Positions 1 through 8,571 of a stretch of 64,000 nt of DNA are shown one piece after another. A program made the position numbers and the translations under genes. The stretch covers positions 1 through 64,000 of the forward strand of contig CAYPHV010000001.1 in NCBI GenBank assembly GCA_964410645.1, given 5' to 3'. The stretch comes from JALTBU01 sp964410645 (lineage in GTDB: Bacteria > Campylobacterota > Campylobacteria > Campylobacterales > Nautiliaceae). Below the pieces are notes generated by a model that made no database searches, was not told the DNA's origin, and saw only the letters and a list, made by a program, of their open reading frames with translations. Every line of letters begins with the position of its first letter. Positions within the stretch are counted from its first letter, which is position 1.

Positions 1-416
1 AAGACAAAGTGTGGTGACTGAGTTGCACTACCATCCAAACAAGCTATATAATAATATGCCCCTGCCACTCCTTCATCTGTTGTACCTACTATTGTATATT
101 TTGATGTACTGTTACAATCTGTTAAATTTAATTCATTTATTTCTTTTGGAATATCTGTATATGAAGTTAAATTCTTATCCCCAGTACCTGGATATTCTAA
201 CTTAGAGTAATTAATATCTCCATTGTTTCCATCAGAAATAGATTTACTCCATAAAGTTGGACCTACTGTACCATTTAATGTTCCCACAAAACTTTTTAAA
301 TTAGCTTCATGCGCCTGTTGTGCTACGCCAAAAAATTTTGGAAGTGCAACCGCCGCTAAAATACCGATAATAACAATTACGAACACCAATTCTATCAGTG
401 TAAATGCTTTTTTCAT
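1..416 (-). CDS. Type IV pilin-like / type II secretion pseudopilin (3' end cut by window)
   Basis: The reading frame runs leftward from an ATG at 416 and is still open at the window edge, giving 138 visible codons. The N-terminus is a classic class III prepilin signal: a short basic leader MKKA, then FTLIELVFVIVIIGILAAVA, with Glu at position 5 of the mature chain and a hydrophobic assembly helix. The -1 residue is Ala rather than the usual Gly. The rest is a small, polar, Gly/Thr-rich globular domain with at least two Cys residues. A strong ribosome site (AAAGGAG) lies 5-6 bases upstream of the ATG. PilD at 26184-26936 is the likely processing enzyme, and GspE and GspF at 10-13 kb the likely assembly machine. 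Whether it is a major pilin or a pseudopilin cannot be told from this part. Confidence 0.9.
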   Translation of the reverse strand, partial: MKKAFTLIELVFVIVIIGILAAVALPKFFGVAQQAHEANLKSFVGTLNGTVGPTLWSKSISDGNNGDINYSKLEYPGTGDKNLTSYTDIPKEINELNLTDCNSTSKYTIVGTTDEGVAGAYYYIACLDGSATQSPHFV

Positions 417-482
417 TTTATCTCCTTTTAATTTAATGAGAAAATTATAACATAAATTTTTTGTTTTACTATGAATTATTAT

Positions 483-686
483 TCATTTTTTATTTTTTTC
501 AAGATTTTCAAGCTTTTTCAACAGTTCATACTCTTTTTTATTTTTTTGTAATATCAAAAAAAGAAGCTCCTTTGGTGTGGGATTTTGAAGTTTAAGCAAA
601 TCTTTTTTTATATATTCCAGAAATTCATTTTCCAGTGAAATATCAAATTTCTCCCCCAAAACATAAAGGGTTATATTTTTTTTCAT
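483..686 (-). CDS. Small protein, possibly ZapA-like cell division factor
   Basis: This 67-residue protein is the second gene of a pair. Its ATG overlaps the TGA of the upstream gene in an ATGA junction, so the two are probably translationally coupled. The N-terminal stretch NITLYVLGEKFDISLENE has the beta-strand, Gly-turn, beta-strand pattern seen at the start of ZapA proteins. It is followed by a helical, Lys/Leu-rich tail that could form a coiled coil. The family assignment is inference from pattern and from the coiled-coil neighbour; the reading frame itself is well supported by its spacing and coupling. It could equally be a lineage-specific small protein of unknown role. Confidence 0.7.
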   Translation of the reverse strand: MKKNITLYVLGEKFDISLENEFLEYIKKDLLKLQNPTPKELLFLILQKNKKEYELLKKLENLEKNKK

Positions 687-904
687 TTGCCGATAATATT
701 TTCTATTTTTGCAAGCACCTCTTCAAGCTCAAGTTCTTTAAGCGCCATCTGTTCCCTGCATTCCAAAAGCTCATTGTCTTTTGATTCAAGAGAATTTTTA
801 CAATTTTCTATTTCAATCTTTAAATCTTCGTTTTCTTTTACTATATTTTCATACTTTTGTAAAAGCCCGTCAACCTTTTCATTTAATTTCGCCAATAAGT
901 CCAT
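683..904 (-). CDS. Small coiled-coil protein, ZapB-like
   Basis: The 73-residue product is almost entirely predicted coiled coil, with Leu heptads from about residue 4 to 68 and many Glu and Lys, like the division-ring stabiliser ZapB. No membrane segment or catalytic motif is visible. The ATG at 904 has an AAAGGG ribosome site 6-7 bases upstream. It is divergent from uvrB with only 48 bases between starts, and it precedes the ZapA-like gene with a 4-base overlap. A role at the FtsZ ring is inferred from the pairing and shape only, since short coiled coils match many unrelated proteins. Confidence 0.7.
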   Translation of the reverse strand: MDLLAKLNEKVDGLLQKYENIVKENEDLKIEIENCKNSLESKDNELLECREQMALKELELEEVLAKIENIIGK

Positions 905-924
905 AACATCCCTTTATATTGATT

Positions 925-933
925 TGGTATAAT
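925..933 (+). promoter_or_regulatory. uvrB promoter, extended -10 TGGTATAAT
   Basis: The sequence TGGTATAAT is a perfect extended -10 element. Transcription should begin near 940, which leaves a leader of only about 12 bases before the TTG start of uvrB. The ribosome site AAAAGGAG lies between. Confidence 0.75.
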
Positions 934-952
934 TATAATAAAAAGGAGAGGT

Positions 953-2968
953 TTGTTCAACTTAAATTCAGATTATAAACCCACAGGCGATCAGCCAAAG
1001 GCAATAGACAAACTGACAAAATGCATACAAAAAAGCAGCAGATACAACACATTAGTAGGCGTTACGGGAAGCGGCAAAACATTTACAATGGCAAATATAA
1101 TAAAAAATCTGCAAATTCCGACACTCATACTAACCCACAATAAAACACTCGCGGCCCAGCTTTACAGCGAATTTAAAGATTTTTTCCCGCAAAACCATGT
1201 GGAATATTTTATAAGTTATTATGATTATTATCAGCCTGAAGCCTATATCCCGAGGCAGGATTTGTTTATTGAAAAAGATTCATCCATAAATGCGGAAATT
1301 GAAAGGCTCAGAATCTCCGCCACGGCAAGTCTGCTTGAATACGACGACGTAATAACGGTAGCTTCCGTTTCGGCGCTTTACGGACTCGGAAATCCGATAG
1401 AATATAAAAAAATGGTTGCGAAAATCGCCGTAGGGGATGAAATAAACCAAAGAGATTTTATGCTGAGACTGCTTTCCATGGGATATACAAGAAACGATAA
1501 ATATTTTGAAAGAGGCAATTTCAAAGTCCAGGGCGAAGTTATAGATATTTTTCCCACATATTTTGAAGACGACGTTATAAGAATTGAATTTTTCGGAGAT
1601 GAAATAGACAGAATTTACACGGTTGATTATATAACGCAGGAAAAAACAGGCGATTTAAAAGAGATAACCGTTTATGCGGCAAATCAGTTTGTTGTAGGAA
1701 AGGACAGACTGTCTTTAGCTATAAATTCCATTGAAAAAGAACTGCAGGAAAGATTAAAAGAATTAAAAAGTGCCGGAAAAATTGTAGAATATCAACGTCT
1801 TAAACAACGAACGGAATTCGATCTTGAAATGCTTGAAACCACCGGCACATGCAAAGGAATTGAAAATTATTCAAGACACCTAAACGGCAAAAAACCTGGT
1901 GAAACGCCCTATTCCCTTTTGGATTATTATGAAATAAAAGGAAAGCCGTATTTGGTTATAGTGGATGAATCTCATGTGTCTTTGCCTCAGTTTCGCGGAA
2001 TGTATAACGGCGACAGGGCAAGAAAAGAAGTATTGGTGGAATATGGATTCCGCCTGCCAAGCGCACTTGACAACAGACCCTATAAATTTGACGAATTCAT
2101 AAATAAAGCGCCCTATTATCTTTTTGTATCGGCAACCCCAAGAGAATACGAACAAGAAATATCTACATGTATCGCTGATCAAATTATCAGACCGACCGGG
2201 CTTTTAGACCCTGCAATCGAACTTTTGCCAAGCCAAAATCAGGTTGCAACACTTTTCGATAAAGCCAAAGAAACAATCGGCAAAGGAGGCAAAATACTCG
2301 TTACAACCTTAACCAAAAAAATGGCCGAAGAGCTTCAAAAATATTATATGGAATTAGGCCTCAGGGTAAAATATCTCCACAGCGATATAGACGTAATCGA
2401 AAGAAATGAAATAATAAGAGGCTTAAGAAGCGGCGAATTTGATATGTTAATCGGAATAAATCTGCTAAGAGAAGGACTCGATTTGCCCGAAGTCAGTATG
2501 GTTGCAATTCTTGACGCCGATAAAGAAGGTTTTTTGAGAAGTGAGACCAGCCTTGTTCAGACAATGGGAAGGGCTTCCAGAAATATAAACGGAAAAGTTT
2601 TAATGTTTTCAGGAAAAATCGAAAAACCAATCATTTTAGACGATAATTTAAACGAACTGGAAAATATAAAAGACAAAATCACCGATTCAATGTTCAAAGC
2701 CATACAAACAACCCTTCAAAGAAGAACAAAACAAAAAGAATATAATAAAATTCATAATATAACGCCTAAATCAACCGTGAGAAAACTTGAAAAATCTTTA
2801 AAAGAAGAAAAAAACGAAACAAAAAAAATAAAAAATAAAATTCCCGCCAAAGAAAAAAAAGAGATTATCTATAAACTAAGAAAAGAAATGCAAGAAGCCG
2901 CCAAAACCCTTGAATTCGAAAAAGCGGCAATGCTTAGAGATGAAATAAAAGAGCTTAAAAAAAGATAA
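953..2968 (+). CDS. uvrB: Excinuclease ABC subunit UvrB
   Basis: UvrB is the DNA-damage verification helicase of nucleotide excision repair; it receives DNA from UvrA and recruits UvrC. The 671 residues match the usual length. The Walker A motif GVTGSGKT is near residue 36, the beta-hairpin region YYDYYQPEAY near residue 95, and motif VDESHVSLPQ near residue 337. Helicase motifs GINLLREGLDLPEV and QTMGRASRN follow, and a C-terminal UVR domain (LRKEMQEAAKTLEFEKAAML) ends the protein. The start is TTG at 953, chosen because AAAAGGAG sits 5 bases upstream and translation from there gives the conserved N-terminus FNLNSDYKPTGDQPKAI. It leads a short rightward run with the next two genes. UvrA is at the other end of the window. 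Confidence 0.97.
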   Translation: MFNLNSDYKPTGDQPKAIDKLTKCIQKSSRYNTLVGVTGSGKTFTMANIIKNLQIPTLILTHNKTLAAQLYSEFKDFFPQNHVEYFISYYDYYQPEAYIPRQDLFIEKDSSINAEIERLRISATASLLEYDDVITVASVSALYGLGNPIEYKKMVAKIAVGDEINQRDFMLRLLSMGYTRNDKYFERGNFKVQGEVIDIFPTYFEDDVIRIEFFGDEIDRIYTVDYITQEKTGDLKEITVYAANQFVVGKDRLSLAINSIEKELQERLKELKSAGKIVEYQRLKQRTEFDLEMLETTGTCKGIENYSRHLNGKKPGETPYSLLDYYEIKGKPYLVIVDESHVSLPQFRGMYNGDRARKEVLVEYGFRLPSALDNRPYKFDEFINKAPYYLFVSATPREYEQEISTCIADQIIRPTGLLDPAIELLPSQNQVATLFDKAKETIGKGGKILVTTLTKKMAEELQKYYMELGLRVKYLHSDIDVIERNEIIRGLRSGEFDMLIGINLLREGLDLPEVSMVAILDADKEGFLRSETSLVQTMGRASRNINGKVLMFSGKIEKPIILDDNLNELENIKDKITDSMFKAIQTTLQRRTKQKEYNKIHNITPKSTVRKLEKSLKEEKNETKKIKNKIPAKEKKEIIYKLRKEMQEAAKTLEFEKAAMLRDEIKELKKR

Positions 2969-2977
2969 GGAGTAAAA

Positions 2978-3517
2978 ATGATTTTAAGATACAAAAACTT
3001 TTTTCCAAAAATTGACAAAACCGCATGGACAGCGCCAAGCGCCGATATTATAGGAGATGTGGAAATAGGAAAAGACAGTTCCGTCTGGTTCGGATGCGTA
3101 TTAAGAGGAGATGTGCATTTCATTAAAATCGGGGAAAGAACCTCTATTCAGGATATGAGTATGATACATGTAACACATTTTAAAAAAGAAAAAAAACAGG
3201 GAGACGGTTTTCCCACAATAATAGGAAACGACATAACAATCGCCCACAAAGTAATGCTTCACGGATGCACTATAGGCAATGCCTGTTTAATAGGAATGAG
3301 CGCCACCATTCTTGACGGGGCGGAAATCGGGGAAGAAAGCATTGTAGGGGCTAATGCACTTGTAACAGGCGGAAAAAAATTCCCGCCGAGAAGTCTGATT
3401 CTGGGAAGTCCCGCCAAGTGTGTAAGAACCCTGAATGATAAAGAAGTTGAAAAAATATACCAAAACGCAGAAAATTATGTTCATTATAAAAATGATTATA
3501 TAAATTTCATAAGGTAA
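2978..3517 (+). CDS. Gamma-carbonic anhydrase family (YrdA/PaaY-like) hexapeptide protein
   Basis: The 179-residue product is a left-handed beta-helix protein built of hexapeptide repeats (for example DIIGDV, EIGKDS, RIGNDI-type units) with a C-terminal helix. Candidate zinc-binding histidines are in IHVTHF and IAHKVMLHGC, as in gamma-class carbonic anhydrases and the YrdA/PaaY group. Many members of this family lack proven carbonic anhydrase activity, so function is uncertain. It starts 9 bases after uvrB with a good AAGGAG site and is followed 3 bases later by mutS2, so the three are probably cotranscribed. The same fold also occurs in acyltransferases, but the metal-site spacing argues for the gamma-CA group. 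Confidence 0.9.
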   Translation: MILRYKNFFPKIDKTAWTAPSADIIGDVEIGKDSSVWFGCVLRGDVHFIKIGERTSIQDMSMIHVTHFKKEKKQGDGFPTIIGNDITIAHKVMLHGCTIGNACLIGMSATILDGAEIGEESIVGANALVTGGKKFPPRSLILGSPAKCVRTLNDKEVEKIYQNAENYVHYKNDYINFIR

Positions 3518-3520
3518 AAA

Positions 3521-5686
3521 ATGATAAAAAAACTTGATTTAACCGAATATATTAACAAACTGACTTCGCTTTTCGCCAGAAAAAAAGATTTTAAAATCAC
3601 AGGCGACATTAAAAAAAATTATGAATATCTGAAAAAATTATCAAATAAAGATTTTAAAAATCCCCCTTTTATTAAAAATCTTGACACGGAAATAATTCAT
3701 CTGAAAAAATTCGGCGAATTAAGCCATTTTCAAATTTTTGAGTTTATAAAAATAATTAACTATTTTATTTATTTAAAATCAAGAAACTGGGTTGATTTGG
3801 CACAATGGTTTGATAAAATCAAAATTCCGGATGAAATAAAAGAAATTGCAAAACATTATAATGAAAAAGGCGAAGTTACCGGATTTGAGGAAATTGATAT
3901 AATAAACTCAAGAATAAAAGAGATAAAATCCTCTATACACAGGCAGCTTTATAAATATATAAATTCAAAAAAACTTGAACCTTTTCTGGTAGACAGACAG
4001 ATACATTTAGAGAGCAGTGAAGAAACACTTCTTTTAAGAGGCGGATTCAATAAAGTACTCGATGCCAATATTCTGGGAAGAAGCGCAACAGGGTTTTTTT
4101 ATGCTTTTCCAAGAGGAATCGACAAATTAAAAAAAGAACTGGATAAAACAGAAAGCAAAAAAGAAGAAATTCTTTATGAAATCGCCAAAAAATTCAGTAA
4201 TAAATTTAGAAAATGGATTAAATTTTTAAGTTTTATAAATATAGAATTTGATAAATTCGACCATCTTCAGGCACGTGTTTTTATGGCTAAAAACGAAAAT
4301 CTGGAATTTATAATTCCTGTAAATTCAAAAAAAATGTATTTAAGAAATTTTTGCCATCCGGCTTTAAGAAACTGCAAACCGATAACTCTTGAATGGGACA
4401 AAAGTGTTTTGATAATCACCGGGGTAAATGCCGGGGGTAAAACCATGCTTTTAAAATCAATTTTGAGCTCGGCTTTTATGGCAAAATATCTGCTTCCTAT
4501 GAAAATAAGGGAAAATTCCGTAATTCCAAGTTTCAAAAAAATAAAAGCCATTATAGACGACCCCCAAAATGTCAAAAATGACATATCCACATTTGCGGGA
4601 AGAATAAAAGAGTTCAAAGAAGTTTTCAATAAAGAAAATCTGCTTATCGGAGTAGATGAAATAGAACTCGGAACCGATGCAAACGAAGCCGCAAGTCTGT
4701 TTAAAGTAATAATTGAAGAGCTTATGAAACAAAACCGAATCGTAATTACAACCCACCATAAACGGCTTGCCACTCTACTGGCTCAAAATAACGAAGTAGA
4801 ACTGCTTGCCGCAATTTATGATGAAAAAAAACAAAAGCCCACGTATGAATTTATAAAAGGAACAATAGGAAAAAGTTATGCCTTTGAAACGGCAAAAAGA
4901 TATGGAATCGCTCTAAATATTATACAAAAAGCAAAACAGGAATATTCGGATGATTTGGAAAAACTGGATGTTTTAATCGAAAAATCGGCAAAACTCGAAT
5001 TTGATCAAAAACAAAAAATAAAAGAACTTGAAAAAGAACTTGAAAACATAAAACTTTTAAAAGAAACATTAACATATAAAAAAGAAACATTTAACGAAAA
5101 AATACAAAAAGAAAAAAATAAACTGTTAAAAGAATACAACGCCGCAATAAAAGCCGCAAAAGAGGCTATAAAGGCAAAAACAATTCAGGAATCGCACAGA
5201 AAATTAAACGAAGCCAATAAAATCCGTTCAAAAATAAGCATTAAAAAAGAAGAAATCAATAAAGAATTTAAAAAAGGAGACACGGTTAAATACGGCAAAA
5301 ATGTAGGCGAAATTATCGATTTAAAAGGAAAAAACGCATTAACTGAATTCGGCGGTAAAAAACTTTGGATAAACAAAAATTCACTTTCACGTTATTTGGC
5401 ACCGATTAAAAGACAGGCAACAATAATAAAACCAAAACCCGTTAAAGCAGATATCAAACTTGATTTACACGGGGAAAGGTTGGAAGCTGCACTGCAAAAA
5501 ACAGAAGAATTTTTAAATAATGCCGCCCTTGCGGGTTTTGAAGAAGTGATAATATATCACGGACTTGGAAAAGGAATCTTGGCAAAAGGGGTAACAGAAC
5601 TGTTAAAAACCCATCCCCTTGTAAAAAGTTTTTCAGATGCGCCGCCTAACATGGGAGGATACGGGGCAAAACTCGTAAAATTATAA
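3521..5686 (+). CDS. mutS2: Endonuclease MutS2
   Basis: MutS2 is a MutS homologue without the mismatch-recognition domain; it acts on branched DNA and, in other bacteria, on collided ribosomes. The 721-residue protein has an all-helical core, an ATPase domain with Walker A GVNAGGKT near residue 301 and the Walker B region LIGVDEIELG near 372. A long charged coiled coil spans about 470-590. The C-terminal Smr nuclease domain (about 645-721) carries DLHGERLEAAL and IYHGLGKGIL. The Walker B sequence has DEIELG where most MutS proteins have DELGxG. The gene follows the carbonic-anhydrase-like gene by 3 bases and is the last gene of the uvrB run. Confidence 0.96.
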   Translation: MIKKLDLTEYINKLTSLFARKKDFKITGDIKKNYEYLKKLSNKDFKNPPFIKNLDTEIIHLKKFGELSHFQIFEFIKIINYFIYLKSRNWVDLAQWFDKIKIPDEIKEIAKHYNEKGEVTGFEEIDIINSRIKEIKSSIHRQLYKYINSKKLEPFLVDRQIHLESSEETLLLRGGFNKVLDANILGRSATGFFYAFPRGIDKLKKELDKTESKKEEILYEIAKKFSNKFRKWIKFLSFINIEFDKFDHLQARVFMAKNENLEFIIPVNSKKMYLRNFCHPALRNCKPITLEWDKSVLIITGVNAGGKTMLLKSILSSAFMAKYLLPMKIRENSVIPSFKKIKAIIDDPQNVKNDISTFAGRIKEFKEVFNKENLLIGVDEIELGTDANEAASLFKVIIEELMKQNRIVITTHHKRLATLLAQNNEVELLAAIYDEKKQKPTYEFIKGTIGKSYAFETAKRYGIALNIIQKAKQEYSDDLEKLDVLIEKSAKLEFDQKQKIKELEKELENIKLLKETLTYKKETFNEKIQKEKNKLLKEYNAAIKAAKEAIKAKTIQESHRKLNEANKIRSKISIKKEEINKEFKKGDTVKYGKNVGEIIDLKGKNALTEFGGKKLWINKNSLSRYLAPIKRQATIIKPKPVKADIKLDLHGERLEAALQKTEEFLNNAALAGFEEVIIYHGLGKGILAKGVTELLKTHPLVKSFSDAPPNMGGYGAKLVKL

Positions 5687-5690
5687 TTTT

Positions 5691-5699
5691 TGGTATAAT
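5691..5699 (+). promoter_or_regulatory. trxC promoter, extended -10 TGGTATAAT
   Basis: TGGTATAAT is identical to the uvrB and ilvC elements. It lies 4 bases after the mutS2 stop and predicts a leader of about 13 bases before the trxC ATG, which is preceded by CGGAGG. Confidence 0.75.
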
Positions 5700-5718
5700 T
5701 AAAAAAACGGAGGAATAA

Positions 5719-6156
5719 ATGGAAACTATTGTAGTGGCTTGTCCTTATTGCAAAGCAATAAATAAACTGCCAAAAAAAGAAAACTATAAAAAAGCGATAT
5801 GCGGCGTATGCAAAGGCAATTTACTTGATAATAAACCTATCAAAATTGAAAGTGCGGAAGAATTTGACAAAATAGTTAGAAATATCACAGTTCCCGCAAT
5901 AATAGATTTTTGGGCTGTATGGTGCGGACCGTGTCAAATGTTTGCACCGACTTTTGAAAATACGGCAAAGCAATTTCCGTTAAAAGCCAATTTCTTAAAA
6001 ATAAACACCGAAGAAGTTCCACAAATTGCAAACCGGTTTAATATAAGAAGTATTCCAACAACCGTTGCTGTTAAAAATAATTCAGAAATAGACAGAGCTA
6101 TGGGAACGGTACCGGAATTTCAACTTACAATGTGGGTAGACGGTATAACTAAATAA
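5719..6156 (+). CDS. trxC: Thioredoxin with N-terminal zinc ribbon (TrxC-like)
   Basis: This is a thiol-disulfide reductant of the thioredoxin-2 type. Residues 9-30 carry two CxxC pairs (CPYCKAINK and CGVCKGN) expected to bind zinc, and the thioredoxin fold follows with the active site WAVWCGPCQ near residue 67. The cis-proline loop SIPTT is at about 115. The length of 145 residues is normal for TrxC. No signal peptide is present, so it is cytoplasmic. It has its own extended -10 promoter and a strong ribosome site. Its last 8 bases overlap the convergent queA end. TrxC proteins are often induced by oxidative stress, but no regulator site is visible here. Confidence 0.94.
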   Translation: METIVVACPYCKAINKLPKKENYKKAICGVCKGNLLDNKPIKIESAEEFDKIVRNITVPAIIDFWAVWCGPCQMFAPTFENTAKQFPLKANFLKINTEEVPQIANRFNIRSIPTTVAVKNNSEIDRAMGTVPEFQLTMWVDGITK

Positions 6157-7177
6157 TAAGCATAGCATCTCCATAGCTGTAAAACCTATAGTTTTTGTCA
6201 ATCGCCTCTTTATAAATTTGAAGCGTTTTAACCCTGCCTATAAAAGATGCCACAAGCATAATAAGCGTTGATTTTGGAAGATGAAAATTAGTAAGCAGAT
6301 GATTTACCCTAAGAGGCGGATTTTTGGGATGCAAGAACAAATCGCACTCACCGCTTAATTTTTTGACTCTTGCATAATATTCAACCGTTCTTGTAACTGT
6401 AGTACCAACCGCAATTATTTCTTTGTCCGAGTTTAATATATCGGCGGTTTTTTCCGGAATTTCATAAAATTCGCTGTGCATTTTATGCTTTCTTATATCT
6501 TCAACCTCCACCGGTTTAAATGTTCCGGCTCCCACATGAAGTGTTAAAAAATATTTTTCTTTTATTTTTGCCAATAATTCATTGCTGAAATGCAAACTTG
6601 CAGTCGGAGCTGCAACCGCCCCTTCTTTTTTTGCAAAAACACTTTGATACTCTTTTTCATCAAGTTTTTCATCACTTCTTTTAATATAAGGCGGAATCGG
6701 CACATGCCCTATTTCTTCCAAAATTTTAATAAGCTCCAAAAAATTTAATTTTTTTTGAAATTTGGAAGTTGAATCTTTTAGTTTAAATTCCACTATTCTG
6801 CTTCCGTCCTCCGATAATTCAATTACATTGGCAATAAGTCCTTTATCAAAATAAAGTTTGGTTCCTTTTTTTACTTTTCCTCTTATATAAACTAAAAAAT
6901 TATCATTAAAAGGCCTGTTTAAAAGAAGTTCTATTTTACCTCCGCTTATCTTTTTACCAAAAATTCTGGCCTTTATAACCTTTGTATTATTAAAAATAAA
7001 TGTTTTATTATTTGTAAAATCGAGTATATTTTTAAATTTTGTATGAACTATCTCATCATTTTTTCTGTTATAAACCAATAATCTTGCATTTTCTCTTGGA
7101 TTAGCCGGATATTTTGCAATTAAATTTTCCGGCAAATGATAATTATAATTTTCAACCATATAATCTTTAAATCCCAA
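6149..7177 (-). CDS. queA: S-adenosylmethionine:tRNA ribosyltransferase-isomerase QueA
   Basis: QueA transfers the ribosyl part of SAM to preQ1-modified tRNA to make epoxyqueuosine. Family motifs are YHLPENLIAKYPANPRENAR at the N-terminus, FNNTKVIKARIFGKK, GHVPIPPYIKR, the signature VAAPTASLHF, TLHVGAGTFKPV and LLTNFHLPKSTLIMLV. The length of 342 residues is normal. The annotated start is TTG at 7177 with an AAGGAA site upstream; the ATG at 7159 gives a more typical N-terminus but has no clear ribosome site, so the start is unsettled. The 5' end overlaps the end of pilT by 11 bases if TTG is used. Confidence 0.95.
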   Translation of the reverse strand: MGFKDYMVENYNYHLPENLIAKYPANPRENARLLVYNRKNDEIVHTKFKNILDFTNNKTFIFNNTKVIKARIFGKKISGGKIELLLNRPFNDNFLVYIRGKVKKGTKLYFDKGLIANVIELSEDGSRIVEFKLKDSTSKFQKKLNFLELIKILEEIGHVPIPPYIKRSDEKLDEKEYQSVFAKKEGAVAAPTASLHFSNELLAKIKEKYFLTLHVGAGTFKPVEVEDIRKHKMHSEFYEIPEKTADILNSDKEIIAVGTTVTRTVEYYARVKKLSGECDLFLHPKNPPLRVNHLLTNFHLPKSTLIMLVASFIGRVKTLQIYKEAIDKNYRFYSYGDAMLII

Positions 7178-8234
7178 TTAATTTCCTTAATTCTTCCGGT
7201 TTAGTGGTATAAGCCATAGCTTGTGATTTTTCGATTATATGCCTTGCAGTAAGCTGAGAAAGAACCTGATTCATAGTCTGCATTCCTGTTACTCCCTGAT
7301 TAAGCTGCATTTGAGAATAAATTTGGGCTATTTTATCTTCCCTTATTAAATTTCCAATAGCGGGATTATTAATCATAATTTCATGAGCCGCAACCCTACC
7401 GCCGCCTATTTTTGGTATTAGAACCTGCGATATAACAGCATTTAAAGCCATTGAAAGCTGAGTTCTTATCTGGTCTTGTTCTTCTGCAGGAAATACGTTT
7501 ACTATTCTGTTTACAGTTTGATCAGCCGAATTAGTATGCAATGTACCAAATACCAAATGTCCTGTTTCCGCTGCGGTAATAGCAGCTCCGATTGTTTCCT
7601 TGTCTCTCATTTCACCAATTAAAATAACGTCTGGATCTTCCCTAAGAGAAGACCTAAGTGCATTTAAAAAACTTTTGGTGTCACGTCCCACTTCTCTTTG
7701 AGAAAAAAGAGATTTTTTATGAGGATGCACATACTCAATCGGATCTTCCACAGTAATAATATGCTTTCTATATTTTTCATTTATTTCATTTAACATAGCT
7801 GCCATTGTTGTAGATTTACCACTTCCTGTAGGCCCGGTCACCAAAACCATCCCTTTTTCTTTTTTAATCAAATCTTTAAAGCTGGAAGGAGCGTTCAATT
7901 CATCAAGACTAAGCGGTCTTGGTGGGATTATCCTAAATGCACCGGCTAAATTTTCTCTTTCATAATAATAATTTGCCCTAAACCTTGCAATTCTGGGAAT
8001 TTCAAATGAAAAATCCAATTCTAGATTTTCTTCAAGCCTGGCTTTTTGCTTTTCTGTTAAAGCAGAATAGCACAGTTCAATAACATCTTCATTCTTAAGT
8101 TTTGGAAGATTTAAAGGTGTTAAAACCGAATCTATTCTTAACATCGGTTCAGCATTTACATTTAAATGTAAATCACTGGCATTATATTGTTTCACATTTT
8201 TTAGAAGCTGCTCTAAGGTATAATTTAATGACAC
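7167..8234 (-). CDS. pilT: Type IV pilus retraction ATPase PilT
   Basis: PilT is the hexameric ATPase that depolymerises type IV pili and powers twitching. The 355-residue protein shows a PAS-like N-domain, Walker A GPTGSGKST near residue 133, the Asp box HIITVEDPIEYVHPHKKS, Walker B LREDPDVILIGEMRD and the His box TGHLVFGTLHTNSADQT. The family motif AIGNLIREDKIAQIYSQMQ is in the C-domain. The start is GTG at 8234 with AAAGGA 7-8 bases upstream. It lies between gatC and queA, away from other pilus genes. The presence of PilT favours a true retractable pilus rather than only a secretion pseudopilus. Confidence 0.96.
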   Translation of the reverse strand: MSLNYTLEQLLKNVKQYNASDLHLNVNAEPMLRIDSVLTPLNLPKLKNEDVIELCYSALTEKQKARLEENLELDFSFEIPRIARFRANYYYERENLAGAFRIIPPRPLSLDELNAPSSFKDLIKKEKGMVLVTGPTGSGKSTTMAAMLNEINEKYRKHIITVEDPIEYVHPHKKSLFSQREVGRDTKSFLNALRSSLREDPDVILIGEMRDKETIGAAITAAETGHLVFGTLHTNSADQTVNRIVNVFPAEEQDQIRTQLSMALNAVISQVLIPKIGGGRVAAHEIMINNPAIGNLIREDKIAQIYSQMQLNQGVTGMQTMNQVLSQLTARHIIEKSQAMAYTTKPEELRKLIGI

Positions 8235-8244
8235 ATATTATCCT

Positions 8245-8526
8245 TTATTCTATTATTTTTGGAACAATGAAAAATCCATCCTGTGCTTTTGGGGCATGGA
8301 TTAATACATCCTTTATTATATCATTATTTTCGGGTTCATCGGCTCTTAAAGGAGTTGGATTTTTCAATGTAGAAAAACCTGCACTTATATTTTTGGTATC
8401 CAATTTGTTTATCATTTCAACAAAAGAAACAATTTCTTCCAAATCTTTTGCCATTTTTGATTTGTCTTCTATTTCCACCATGGATAAATTTTCTAATTTT
8501 TCAATAAGTTTTTCATTAATTTTCAT
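8245..8526 (-). CDS. gatC: Asp-tRNA(Asn)/Glu-tRNA(Gln) amidotransferase subunit C
   Basis: GatC is the small stabilising subunit of the GatCAB complex that makes Gln-tRNA(Gln), and in many species Asn-tRNA(Asn), by transamidation. The 93 residues match the family: an N-terminal helix EKLIEKLENLSMVEIEDKS, a central helix LEEIVSFVEMINKLDT, then the conserved stretch NPTPLRADEP and a C-terminal segment with HAPKAQDGFFIVPKII. The ATG at 8526 is divergent from hemL, with a shared 45-base promoter region. It precedes pilT by 10 bases. gatA and gatB are not in the window. Confidence 0.94.
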   Translation of the reverse strand: MKINEKLIEKLENLSMVEIEDKSKMAKDLEEIVSFVEMINKLDTKNISAGFSTLKNPTPLRADEPENNDIIKDVLIHAPKAQDGFFIVPKIIE

Positions 8527-8543
8527 ACCAGACCTTTTTTTAT

Positions 8544-8549
8544 TATAAT
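8544..8549 (+). promoter_or_regulatory. hemL promoter -10 TATAAT
   Basis: TATAAT lies in a T-rich gatC-hemL spacer, about 22 bases before the hemL ATG. The hemL ribosome site AAGGAA follows it. No -35 element stands out, which is usual for sigma-70 promoters in this phylum. Confidence 0.6.
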
Positions 8550-8571
8550 TTTAACAAAAAAAGGAAAGAAT

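Noticed and set aside
1880..2182. 100-codon frame antisense to uvrB, and similar antisense frames in mutS2, uvrA and atpA
   Set aside because: They lie wholly within strongly supported genes on the other strand and show no family features.
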